Of a stretch of DNA of 64,000 bases, positions 42,401-49,768 are shown piece by piece (position 1 is the stretch's first letter; the number at the start of each line of letters is the position of its first letter). A program made the translations under genes and the position numbers. The DNA is from Motacilla alba alba (taxonomy: Eukaryota > Chordata > Aves > Passeriformes > Motacillidae). The notes under the pieces were generated by a model. That model ran no database searches and was not told the DNA's origin. It worked only from the letters and a program-made list of their open reading frames with translations. The stretch spans positions 15,749,850 to 15,813,849 of the forward strand of contig NC_052031.1 in assembly GCF_015832195.1 (NCBI RefSeq). Reading direction: 5' to 3'.

Positions 42401-45400
42401 CACCATCTTAGTATTTTTGATGAGAAATTGCATTTTGTAGGAAAAAAAAAAGAAAAGGTAAAGAAAAAAAGCAGCTGTTTTTGTAAGATGTTTGTATTTG
42501 ACTTTTATATGAGTTGGAGGGATTAGAAAAAATAGTTTAGTAAAGGATTATTTAGATTTGTGTGGGAGCGCATGGCACTGCATCAGTTTGTTAGATCTCC
42601 TGTCACATGTAATCAAATGCCTGCAGTGCTTTTTGTAAGGTAAAGAGTAATATCTTTATCATTTCACTGTTTTTTCAGGGCTATCTTCCTGCAAATGTGG
42701 ACCGAAGACAAAGCACTTTACAAAGAAAACGCAAAGAGTATTTTGCGTTTGTTGAACAATACTATGATTCCAGAAATGATGAAAACCACCAAGATACCTA
42801 CAGACAGGTAGAGCACCTGATTGAATTCACTTTTATCTACAGAACACTTGCTAAGGAACTTAAAGATTATTTTTGGACTTTGCTGCTGTTTTTCTCTGTT
42901 TCTTTAATCTTATCAGATAGATGACCCTCTAATAATTTTCCTAAATTTTAGAAGCAAAAATACGAAGTAGTTTTGATCTGAAATTCGAAATAGTGGATTT
43001 CTTTTAATGTTAGTGTTGCCATGGTTTTCTGTTTAGCAACAGTTGTATTTTTAAATCTTTCATCTCCTGCTCACACCCTCTTTCAAATAAGTGAAGATGG
43101 ACAGGGAAAGTAAAACAGTGACTGTTTCTTACTGCCTCTGAACTTCTGCATGAGAATAAACCTCTGCATGTGCAATAAACATAGGGGTGTCAAACTTTCT
43201 CGTTCACCCAGCTAAGCAGATAACTTTTCTTCAAGTTTTGTATTGAAATGAGTAGTTTGTAACACTGAGCAATGATACTTCAGCCTTCCTTGGGACAGAA
43301 GAAGCTAAGATCTTTCTTTCAGCTTCAAGACTAATCTTTAGTAGCAAGAAGTATATAGCATCACTAACATAAGTCTTGGGAATGGAAGACAAAGTCATCA
43401 CTTGAGCACTCTGTTGCATAAAAGTCCTTTATGAAGTTTGGAATAAAACTTTTAGGGATACTGGTATTTTTGTGCTCTGTTTTTGGTTGTCAAATACATT
43501 AAAATAGGTGCTAAAGTCTTCTTTTACCTTTGGACATTTGGACTTGAAGATCTCTAACGTCTTTTCCATGCTACATGATTCTATGATAGTGGCATTGAAT
43601 ATGACTTTACAGAAGCAGTAGTATGTGTTTACTCATAATGACCCTGAGGTAATGAGTATTGCCAATATGATAGTGATTTGCAGATAACTAGAATGTGATG
43701 TAAGGATCCTAGAATGTGAATACAAATATATGTGTTTTTAAATTTTGCTTCATTGAAAGATTAACTTAAAGATTTGGCTGTATGTTTTGAAATACAGTAA
43801 AAATCCATGTTATCCCAAAAGCATTGATACAATGGAATTACGACTAATAGTGTAAACCAATAGAATTATTTTAAGTATCATGTTGCTTAGAAAGTGTGCT
43901 GTTGGTTCCTTTTACAGTATTCTTCTTTGTCTAATTAGATCCACATAGATATACCACGCATGAGTCCTGAAGTTTTAAGACTTCAGCCCAAAGTAACAGA
44001 GGTAAGAATGATCTATTTTCTTTTTGTTAGAGGAAACATTTTATTAATGAATCTGATATCACAGTTTGATTTATAATTAATTTGATTACACTTGCTATTT
44101 TGACTTCAGAACAAGCTTAAAGAAGTAAAAAAAATTAGAACATATAAGTAGAGTTTAAGGATAACAGTGTAAATATGAGTAATAAAGGCAAAGGCACCTC
44201 ATTAATTTCCTGTATTGAATCTGTCAGTTTTTGTTGTGATCTTGTGCCCTTGAGGGTTTTTCTCCCTTTTTCTCCCTTTTTATATATTTTATTAACATTG
44301 TATTTCTTAAGTAATCCAGAGCATAGTCCTGTGGTTCCATGTAGTTGACAAAATCATTTAAAGTCTGGAAGTTCTTAGAGTGTTCCACTTGGGAAATTCT
44401 CCTTGTTGAATTTGTAGCACAACTGGTTTGAATGCTTTATCTGATTTTGCTTCCTTGTAAGTTTTGTATGTTGAGTACACAATTTAAATTGCTTTACTAC
44501 TGTTGTAACTATATAATTAATGTAAATATATAATAATGTGATTAAAGGTGATTAATGGTAGATATATTAATCAAATTGGCCTATAACATTGTGGAATTGA
44601 ATCTCATGGGGACTTTTCATTTTGAAGTTTATAGGTCATAAATAGCATCGATGGTGTGGATTATCCTTTTTCAGTTTTTTAGTTGAATTCTTAGTCTCCT
44701 TTCTAATGGTTCTAGTTAGACCTTCAAATGTATTGCCATGAAGCTTCTGTTCATACAACTATAGATCCGGGTAGATCACAGTCTGGTAGTTTATTATGAG
44801 AACTTAAATGCAGAACTAGCTTTCATTTGGTTTTCCATTGTTCCTGTTATTTGTTTAATGGCAGTGCTGTTCCACACGTTGGAGAATTGGTTTGAAGAAA
44901 TAGCCTAGTACAGTGTTTCAAAACAAAACCCCATAAATATAGGGCTTTCCACCTGCTTTCTGCACAGTGGTGTTTTACCTGGGCTGTTCTAGGGATGAAT
45001 GGAGTAGTATAAGTACAATCAAGGTACAAGAATAAAGCAATACCCATAAGAAATAAACTATTAAAGAAATTAATTAGATCAGTGTGCTACTGAGAGAGTG
45101 GGCTTGCATCTGTCTTTTACTCTCTTTATGATCTTAACCAAACTCTAGTTGCTTAATGCCATTCTAAAAGTCATGCTGAAAGGGTCATACCACTCAATTT
45201 CTCCAGTGTTTCTTTCTCTTGCTTTCTGAGTTTCTGGAGACCTCCCATAGCACCACCAAATCCCTCAGCACCGCAGGGATGCTTCCCTACTCCCAAGGGC
45301 TCTTGCAGATAGGGTGTGTTGTTCCCAGAGCTGATTCTTCTAGAGAGAGAGAGAAGAGGATGCTGGTCTCTGGTGAGCAACAGTCACTCCCACCTTTTTA

Positions 45401-48400
45401 AGGTGAGATTGCAAGGGCTATAAAGAGGAGAGGGGAATCAGAGTAGAGGTCAAAGACAGGTTTTAAAGGATGACACTAGGTGCAAAACTGTTGTTGTGGG
45501 TATTATGGTGAGTTTTGTGCGTACTTCTGATGCTGCCGAGGTTTAGATTAATGATACCAGTACTGGGAATAATCTCCCATAGAATGAGATTAAGACACTG
45601 TAGTTGACAGAACTGGATAAAAGCACTGGTTAGAGCTTCAGAAAGACAGCACATGTATAAACCTCAGTCTCCTGACTTAAATTTTCAAATGCTGCTATTC
45701 CAAGATTTTGCTGTTCTTGGTGGTATCAGTCTCTGTTGTTGAAGAACTTTTAATTAGAGTTAATAAGGCTGTTTTAATTTCTTACCTGATCTCAGAGTTT
45801 GGTTTCTGTAATAAAATGTTGTTGTTTAGAAGAAGACCTTTTGAATCTGATGAAATACCTATTTGTTTCATTCTGAAATCAGTTTAAAGTGTTTATTTTT
45901 TATGGGAGTTGCATGGATCCTGAGTGAGGAGAAGGTAGTGTTGGAGCAAGGATTCAAAGGACTAAAAATGACTTAATAGTGTCTCTGAAAAAGAAGAACG
46001 AAAGAGTGGGAGGTGGTCTTTCATATAGTGCAGTCAAGTTATTTTAAAGACTACTTATTATTTAGTTGTAATAAATTTGATTAGCTAATGTGGACTGGTC
46101 TAATTGATTGTCTTTTCTTGCTTTAACTGTATTTGGTTGAAATGGAAAGCGCATGGCTGTGTACTTTCCATCTATGTTTGCATATTATACATAATAATTT
46201 CAAGAAAATTGCACAATTTTAAAATAATTTAAATTTTGTCCTTCCTCTTTTTTTTTTCCTTTCCCTCCTCTACTTAGAAAACAAAAAGCAAATTTTCAAA
46301 AGCTTTTGAATTAAGGCTTTGGAGGTTTTGAAGTTCCTCTGAGGTGGGAAAACCCACAAGTAATTCAAACCTTCGTTTAAGCTGATGGATTCTTTTCTTT
46401 ATGTATATGAATATAATTCTTGCTGTAATTATAAATGAGAGTCAAATTCAAAAGAGAATAATAGATTGGTAATGACATCTCATGAGATGTAGTGGTTCAC
46501 AGTAGAAAAATAATTCCAGTTTTTGTTGCTGGTTTGGAAATCAAGAAGGGATCCTTTTGGGAAAGTGACCTTTTTAATGAGCCCTATTTGAATACAGTCA
46601 TGAGTGTTGTATAGAAACTTAAATCAGCCTGCTGTTGAGGTTTTCAGTGCTCATTTTTGATTCAGACAGTAAATGAAACTTTATGAAAATGGATAGGAAA
46701 TTGAAAATGCTATTCAGTGTGTATTTCAGAATTTCTGATTGGAAGCATTTGGGGGTATTAAAGCTGATGTGCCATCACTTCCTGCTCAAAAATATAACAC
46801 ACTCCCCCCCCACTCCCGCTGCCCCAAACAAAGGCAAACACCACCCCCCTCATACTTGGATTTTAAAAACATTTAAAAATCCATAGGCTTCTCAATTTGC
46901 AGTGCAAACTGTGCCTTATTAGGTTCTGAGGAAACGAAAGGTTGGTGGTACAAATTTGTGAATTGTTTGACTTCAGACACACCTTCATGAAAAAACACTA
47001 TGTTTATAGTTTCTGCAGTGGGTATTTTCATTGATCTTACTGATTTTGGTTGGTTGTTGATTGTACATGTTTTGTAGCCCCATCACACCATGAGTTCCTA
47101 TGAGTTCCTAACCCTATTCTGCATTCTGCAATTGCTACTTTAATAGGTTTCTCTATCAGCTCATTCTGATATTTGATCAGCTCTCTATTAGCTCATTCTG
47201 ATATTTGTTTTTTGAGAAAGTTGTTTGTATTTGCAGTATGTTAAACATGTCCTTTCTCAGAAATGAAACACAGAATGATAGCTCTCTCAAATTGTAGTTT
47301 GAACAACAGACTACTGTTGTTGAAAGTAGAAGTGGCAGTGGACAGAAGCAGGTAGAGTAGCTGTGAGCTAACCAACCTTGCTAGATTGGAAGTTTTCTAG
47401 TAAATGCAAAGTACAGTAAAATATTACATAAACAACTGTAATTTCATCGGGCTATGATTACATAAGATGCAAAAACATGTTGTAAATTGCTGAGTGTAAA
47501 ATCTTTATACAGTTATTGCTAGACAGTGAAACACCACTGGCTATTGCTTAAAGGGCAGAGGTTGGTTTTTTTTGTTTGGTTTAATATGCAGTTCTTGTTA
47601 AAATGCATGAGATGACAGAACTAGTACCAAGAATTTGTAGCTAAAGGAATAAGCATCTTGGCTAATGGAAACAAGAGGCTTGTATGAAGGATTTGCTAAT
47701 GAATACTTCCCTTTTTGCCTAATCTCTGAAATCACACTGCCCAAAAGCTGAATCTCAGTTTGGGTTGTACTGGATCAGATGTGAGCTGTCCTAAGGTTTG
47801 TTTTTCAGTGCCCACTGAAACTTTTTGCGTTTACTGTTGTTAACTGTCTCCCTTGTTCTGTGAATTTTCAGCCAGAGAAACACAAAACCTGGAGGACAGT
47901 TGACTCTCAAAAGAAAGCCTATAGGAGAAGGGATAGATATTGATATTTGAGACTTGTTTTCAAAGTAAAAGGTGCAAATATATTTCAGCTTCAGCTAACT
48001 TGTGTGGAAGCCTGTGATGGGAATTTCAAGCACCAGGATGTGAGTCCTTTATGCTGAGACCTTTCCTTACTTAAAAATGACTGCAAGAGCACTTTTAAAC
48101 TAAATAATGAGTCTTTATTTAAAACTGAATTAAAACATTCAGTTTATTAATCTAACAAAAACTTAAAGTGAGATTGAATAGGAATAATCCTGACTTCACA
48201 ATTAAACTTCCTCCACCTATTACATCCTTTCAGGGCAGGTCTTTCGCTGGCTTTCCTGAAGCCTGAGCATTCGTTGACTTCTGGAGTTGCAGCAATCCAG
48301 CAAGCACAGAATCCTTTGGGTCCTTCCAAACTGTCTCCTTCTTTTAGTATTGAGGCCAGATTTGAAGAGCAATGTAGTTTGTGCTCTCATGAATGAGCAA

Positions 48401-49768
48401 ACATTCTTTTGTTTCAGATTATTTATCTCTGATTGCATGCATGTAGTTAGGACAAAACATGTAGCAGCTTTCACTCTGCTGCTTATCTGCAGCCTTTCAA
48501 AGGCACGTAGTATCTTCAGAAGCAAATAATTGAGACAAGATACAGCCTGTCACAGACCTGAATGGAGTCAGAAAAAAGTTCTCTGATTTCTGTGCTTTCC
48601 TCTCTTCTCACTCTGAGATATGGCTTGGCCTTGTGAGCTTTTGCAGATCCTAAACTTCAGTTACAGATACCTAAGCTTCAGTTTACAGAGTTGAGAGGGT
48701 GAAGTTCTGTGATATGACACGCAGTTGCCTTGTTTCTACATTTCCTGGTTGTTTCAGGTTTTTCATTAACTAGTGTGTAGATGCCTGGAGTGTAAATCTC
48801 CACACTGGAGTATTAGGCAAGCTTAACTTCGGGGAATCTCTTTTTATGGCATGTTATAGTTTAGATTCTATATGAAGTCATTCTTTCTGTTACTTAGGGA
48901 TAAATGGAATGTTTAGTAGAATACTTCTTTCAAAGAGATGAAAAATTATAGGAAGATAATTTCATATTTCTTTCCCTTGAGAAAAGAGGAATTTTGTATT
49001 ACTGGAAAAGCTCCAGTGAATAAGAGCTACTTGGTATTAACTACTATAACTGAATTATATACTAGGCTGGTTTTAACATGTGCTAATATCCTGAAAATGC
49101 TTCCTTTTGAAGAACTGAGGAGCTTACATAGCATTGGGAGTTGGTTATGAATACCAGTGTTCATTTATGCTTTTGTATGCATGGTTTTTATACTACTTAA
49201 CTCCATGATATTAAGTTTAACTGCAAGAATGTTTTCAACATCCTCATGAGGGGAGGCAGATGGGCAGGTACCAATCTCTTCACTCTCATAATCAGGGACA
49301 AGACTCAAAGAAATGGCACAAAGCTGAGTTGGGGAGGTTTAGGTTGGATTTCAGGAACAGGTTTTTCACTCCAAGAGTGGTTGAACACTGGAACAAGCTC
49401 CCCAGGGAAATGGTCACAGCACCAGCCTGACAGAGTTCAAAAAGTGTTTGGACAACACTCTCAGGCACATGGCTGAGTGATTCCTGGGGTGTCCTGTACA
49501 GGGCCAGGAGTTGGACTCAGTGGTCCTGATGGGTCCTTTTCAACTCAGGATATTCTGTAATTTTATGATGTTATGATAATTTACAGGTGTCTTGTTTAAA
49601 ATGTGCTTATCACTTGTTAAATTAAGTTGATGGTTTCTTTAACTCTTTTTCAGATCTTTGAAAGAATTTTGTTTATCTGGGCAATACGTCATCCAGCCAG
49701 TGGATATGTTCAGGGCATAAATGATCTTGTTACTCCTTTTTTTGTAGTCTTCGTTTGTGAATACATAG
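18391..49768 (+). CDS. TBC1D22A: TBC1D22A, partial coding sequence (8 exons, 5' part)
   Basis: Join of 18391-18452, 20813-20869, 22552-22892, 23583-23762, 38521-38591, 42679-42807, 43939-44001 and 49654-49768: 1018 nt, 339 residues plus one base. All introns are GT-AG and phases agree throughout. The product resembles vertebrate TBC1D22A: N-terminus MASDGGRKQFWKRS, then IQHVYGAQHPPFDPLLHGT, TFQEFESNTSDAWD (60-73), and REASRLDKFKQLLAGPNTDL just before the TBC domain. The paralogue TBC1D22B differs at the N-terminus and in the exon 3-4 linker, so the A copy is favoured. The TBC domain starts near residue 215. It shows the IxxDxxR box (IHIDIPR, Arg287) and the YxQ box (YVQG, Gln321), the two catalytic fingers of TBC Rab-GAPs. 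Human TBC1D22A is about 517 residues, so roughly one third is missing beyond the window. The family acts as Rab GTPase-activating proteins; TBC1D22A/B are reported to bind the Golgi adaptor ACBD3. The avian Rab substrate cannot be read from sequence. Confidence 0.95.
18453..20812 (+). other. TBC1D22A intron 1
   Basis: 2360 bp, gtgagagg to cctttag. The first ~240 bases are part of the CpG island; the rest is AT-rich with T in excess on the + strand. No repeat family or additional exon was recognised. Confidence 0.9.
20813..20869 (+). CDS. TBC1D22A: TBC1D22A coding exon 2
   Basis: A 57-nt exon between acceptor gttttcctttag and donor AC|gtgagt. With the carried AG it encodes S-IQHVYGAQHPPFDPLLHG (residues 21-39) and leaves AC for Thr40. 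This block is nearly invariant in vertebrate TBC1D22A. The exon is too small to show up as an open reading frame and was found by reading for the conserved peptide. Confidence 0.94.
21250..21492 (+). other. Unidentified open frame in intron 2 (possible mobile-element remnant)
   Basis: A stop-to-stop frame of 80 codons; the first ATG is at 21283. The translation is protein-like in composition, with ordered charged and hydrophobic residues (for example INEINWLNIRRYRDPVTK) and an acidic Ser-rich end (DSDDESGES). I do not recognise the family. A tttcag precedes it at 21251-21256, but a cassette exon joined after exon 2 would be in the wrong phase and meet TAG within two codons, so it is not a normal TBC1D22A exon. 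A fragment of an old retroelement or processed gene is possible; chance cannot be excluded. Confidence 0.3.
21640..21735 (+). mobile_element. CR1 LINE 3' tail, sense
   Basis: Contains agatggccgtgcttgagcag, then gggccagatgaccctctgtgatccctt and cattctgtga, which match the 3' end of avian CR1 retroposons. The 5' limit is unclear and the copy is degraded. CR1 copies are normally 5'-truncated, as here. Confidence 0.7.
22274..22294. repeat. Poly-T tract (21 bases)
   Basis: Uninterrupted T run in intron 2, preceding ggg and another T-rich stretch. Too far from exon 3 (about 260 bases) to be its polypyrimidine tract. Length likely varies. Confidence 0.95.
22552..22892 (+). CDS. TBC1D22A: TBC1D22A coding exon 3
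   Basis: A 341-nt exon, residues 40-153. Acceptor tttttaaacag at 22551, donor ATTAG|gtatgt at 22893. It encodes a basic lead-in (PTTPVKLKKVS), the conserved TFQEFESNTSDAWD, an acidic run (GDDDDE, 75-80), an Ala/Leu-rich helix (LLAIAAENLN) and a Gln/Glu-rich stretch that looks like an extended helix, ending in LVKSVSEGHTSSS. The Gln/Glu-rich part diverges most from the mammalian protein and is probably a disordered linker ahead of the TBC domain. The open frame continues upstream into intron 2 but is not coding there. Confidence 0.95.
22893..23582 (+). other. TBC1D22A intron 3
   Basis: 690 bp, gtatgttg to cccttcag, with a pyrimidine-rich 3' end. Unremarkable AT-rich sequence; nothing else recognised. 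Confidence 0.92.
23583..23762 (+). CDS. TBC1D22A: TBC1D22A coding exon 4
   Basis: A 180-nt exon, residues 154-213. Acceptor ttctcccttcag, donor CTTG|gtgagt. It encodes a Ser/Thr-rich linker containing RSQSLP (residues 164-169, codons 23612-23629), then EREASRLDKFKQLLAGPNTDL, the conserved helix leading into the TBC domain. RSQSLP fits the mode-1 14-3-3 consensus RSxSxP when Ser167 is phosphorylated. Its conservation in the human protein (QRSQSLP) suggests a function, but phosphorylation is inferred. Confidence 0.95.
29071..29438 (-). mobile_element. CR1 LINE internal fragment, antisense
   Basis: On the + strand it reads as reverse-complement CR1: gggtgcaggaccttacacttg, then cccacctctcaagcctgtct, cacagcttggtgttgtctgt and ccagttttagtggcaaggatg. 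This corresponds to part of the reverse-transcriptase region. Frameshifts and stops are present; the long frame on the + strand here (29083-29388) is a shadow of the element. Confidence 0.85.
33041..33438 (-). mobile_element. CR1 LINE antisense, part 1 (3' end and 3' UTR)
   Basis: Starts with ttcatggaatagttcgggttgg, the reverse complement of the CR1 3' terminus, and continues through gggcaacctgttccaatg, aagaaatttcttccttaca and tttccaggctgaacaactcc to taggagaggtggtccagc. The sequence resumes after a 435-bp insertion at 33874, so the two parts are one interrupted element. Confidence 0.9.
33433..33879. repeat. 6-bp target-site duplication flanking the nested insertion
   Basis: TCCAGC occurs at 33433-33438 and 33874-33879, directly bordering the insert. 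Removing the insert and one copy restores an uninterrupted CR1 (gtggtccagc to cctcttgatcatc). This defines the insertion boundaries to within one base. Confidence 0.75.
33439..33873 (-). mobile_element. Probable solo LTR of an endogenous retrovirus, nested in CR1
   Basis: A 435-bp segment foreign to CR1. It begins TG and ends CA (33871-33872) plus one extra T before the target duplication, as expected for an LTR. Read on the minus strand there is a TATA-like tataaatt (33670-33677) and, about 130 bases downstream, an AATAAA signal (33533-33538), an order consistent with U3-R-U5. No gag, pol or env sequence and no primer-binding site accompany it, so it is a solo LTR if retroviral. Another non-autonomous transposon with 6-bp duplications is a less likely alternative. 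Confidence 0.55.
33874..34812 (-). mobile_element. CR1 LINE antisense, part 2 (reverse-transcriptase region)
   Basis: Continues the element of 33041-33438: ctcttgatcatcttcatggc, agctggatgcagtactcca, gatgcagcccaggacatatt, ccaggtgcaggacctttcac and gaggctgaccagtcagtagt are all reverse-complement CR1 coding-region words. Together the two parts give about 1.3 kb of a 5'-truncated CR1 that inserted antisense to TBC1D22A. Confidence 0.9.
34205..34561 (-). pseudogene. CR1 reverse-transcriptase fragment
   Basis: A 118-codon open stretch on the minus strand inside the CR1. It includes CADDTELSGVVYTPESWDVI, which matches the CR1 reverse-transcriptase catalytic region; the ADD codons lie at 34319-34327, where active elements have a (Y/F)ADD box. 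Here the aromatic residue is Cys. The flanking CR1 reading frame is broken, so this is a dead fragment, not a host gene. Confidence 0.8.
35699..35736. repeat. Tandem duplication of aggttattaaatacaat
   Basis: The word aggttattaaatacaat appears twice with a 20-base period in intron 4. A simple local duplication. Confidence 0.8.
38521..38591 (+). CDS. TBC1D22A: TBC1D22A coding exon 5
   Basis: A 71-nt exon, residues 214-237, ending in phase 0. Acceptor gtgttttaatag, donor TTCA|gtaagt. It encodes DELRKLSWSGIPKRVRP followed by IAWKLLS, the first TBC box (W/R...GIP..VR...W..L). Residue 214 is Asp where human TBC1D22A has Glu; the rest of this exon follows the A paralogue. Confidence 0.94.
39683..39696. 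repeat. (AC)7 microsatellite
   Basis: Seven perfect AC units in intron 5. Confidence 0.9.
40764..40888 (+). mobile_element. CR1 LINE 3' end, sense
   Basis: Reads as degraded CR1: gccaggatggatggagctctgagcaa, then tagatgatctttaaggtccttt and the terminal accattttatgatt. About 125 bp, heavily 5'-truncated. Confidence 0.85.
41733..41758. repeat. Perfect 12-base inverted repeat
   Basis: tttattcaataa, ag, ttattgaataaa. AT-only except one C/G pair per arm. Flanked by further aataaatt words. No target duplication noted. Confidence 0.75.
42012..42240 (-). mobile_element. CR1 LINE 3' end, antisense
   Basis: Starts with ttagaattgtgtaggttaga and aaaggacctttaaggttgtg, then ccaagtccaccactaaccc and gggcagcctgttccaatgct, all reverse-complement CR1 3' sequence. 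The end is at gaatctaggcctccctt. The frame at 42050-42244 is a shadow of it. Confidence 0.88.
42679..42807 (+). CDS. TBC1D22A: TBC1D22A coding exon 6
   Basis: A 129-nt, 43-codon exon, residues 238-280, phase 0 at both ends. Acceptor cactgttttttcag, donor AGACAG|gtagag. It encodes GYLPANVDRR, then TLQRKRKEYFAFVEQYYDSR and NDENHQDTYRQ. This is the part of the TBC domain between the first box and the Arg-finger box. Translation would run on for 39 codons into intron 6 if the donor were skipped, so retention would truncate the protein before the catalytic fingers. Confidence 0.95.
42808..43938 (+). other. TBC1D22A intron 6
   Basis: 1131 bp, gtagagca to taattag. The donor (gtagag) is weaker than the others in the gene. 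It contains a short CR1-like tail at 43539-43587. Confidence 0.9.
43539..43587 (+). mobile_element. CR1-like 3' tail remnant, sense
   Basis: ttgaagatctctaacgtctt, ttccatgctacatg and attctatgat match the last ~50 bases of CR1. Upstream sequence is not recognisably CR1. Confidence 0.6.
43939..44001 (+). CDS. TBC1D22A: TBC1D22A coding exon 7 (Arg-finger box)
   Basis: A 63-nt, 21-codon exon, residues 281-301, phase 0 at both ends. Acceptor ttgtctaattag, donor ACAGAG|gtaaga. It encodes IHIDIPRMSPEVLRLQPKVTE. IHIDIPR is the TBC IxxDxxR signature and its Arg (codon 43957-43959, residue 287) is the catalytic arginine finger. Being phase 0/0, skipping this exon would keep the frame but remove the finger. 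Confidence 0.95.
44002..49653 (+). other. TBC1D22A intron 7
   Basis: 5652 bp, gtaagaat to tttttcag. It contains (GA)n at 45341-45355, a repeated word gctcattctgatatttg at 47159-47175 and 47191-47207, and a sense CR1 at 49240-49572. No further exon was recognised. Confidence 0.9.
49240..49572 (+). mobile_element. CR1 LINE 3' end, sense, next to exon 8
   Basis: Degraded CR1 of about 330 bp: ggtttaggttggatttcagg, agtggttgaacactggaac, ctccccagggaaatggtc, ggagttggactcagtggtcc and a terminal attctgtaattttatgatgt with repeated ttatgat words. It ends only about 80 bases before the exon 8 acceptor. Confidence 0.88.
49654..49768 (+). CDS. TBC1D22A: TBC1D22A coding exon 8 (Gln-finger box)
   Basis: A 115-nt exon, residues 302-339, ending with one base (G) of the next codon. 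Acceptor aactctttttcag, donor ACATAG|gtaaga. It encodes IFERILFIWAIRHPASGYVQ, then GINDLVTPFFVVFVCEYI. YVQ is the TBC YxQ box; Gln321 (codon 49711-49713) is the catalytic glutamine finger. This segment is nearly identical between TBC1D22A and TBC1D22B. It is the last coding exon I can find in the window. Confidence 0.95.

Larger units (their letters stand above)
38592..42678 (+). other. TBC1D22A intron 5
   Basis: 4087 bp, gtaagttg to ttttcag. It contains an (AC)7 tract at 39683-39696, (TTTG)n at about 40456-40472, a sense CR1 tail (40764-40888), an inverted repeat (41733-41758) and an antisense CR1 3' end (42012-42240). Confidence 0.9.
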
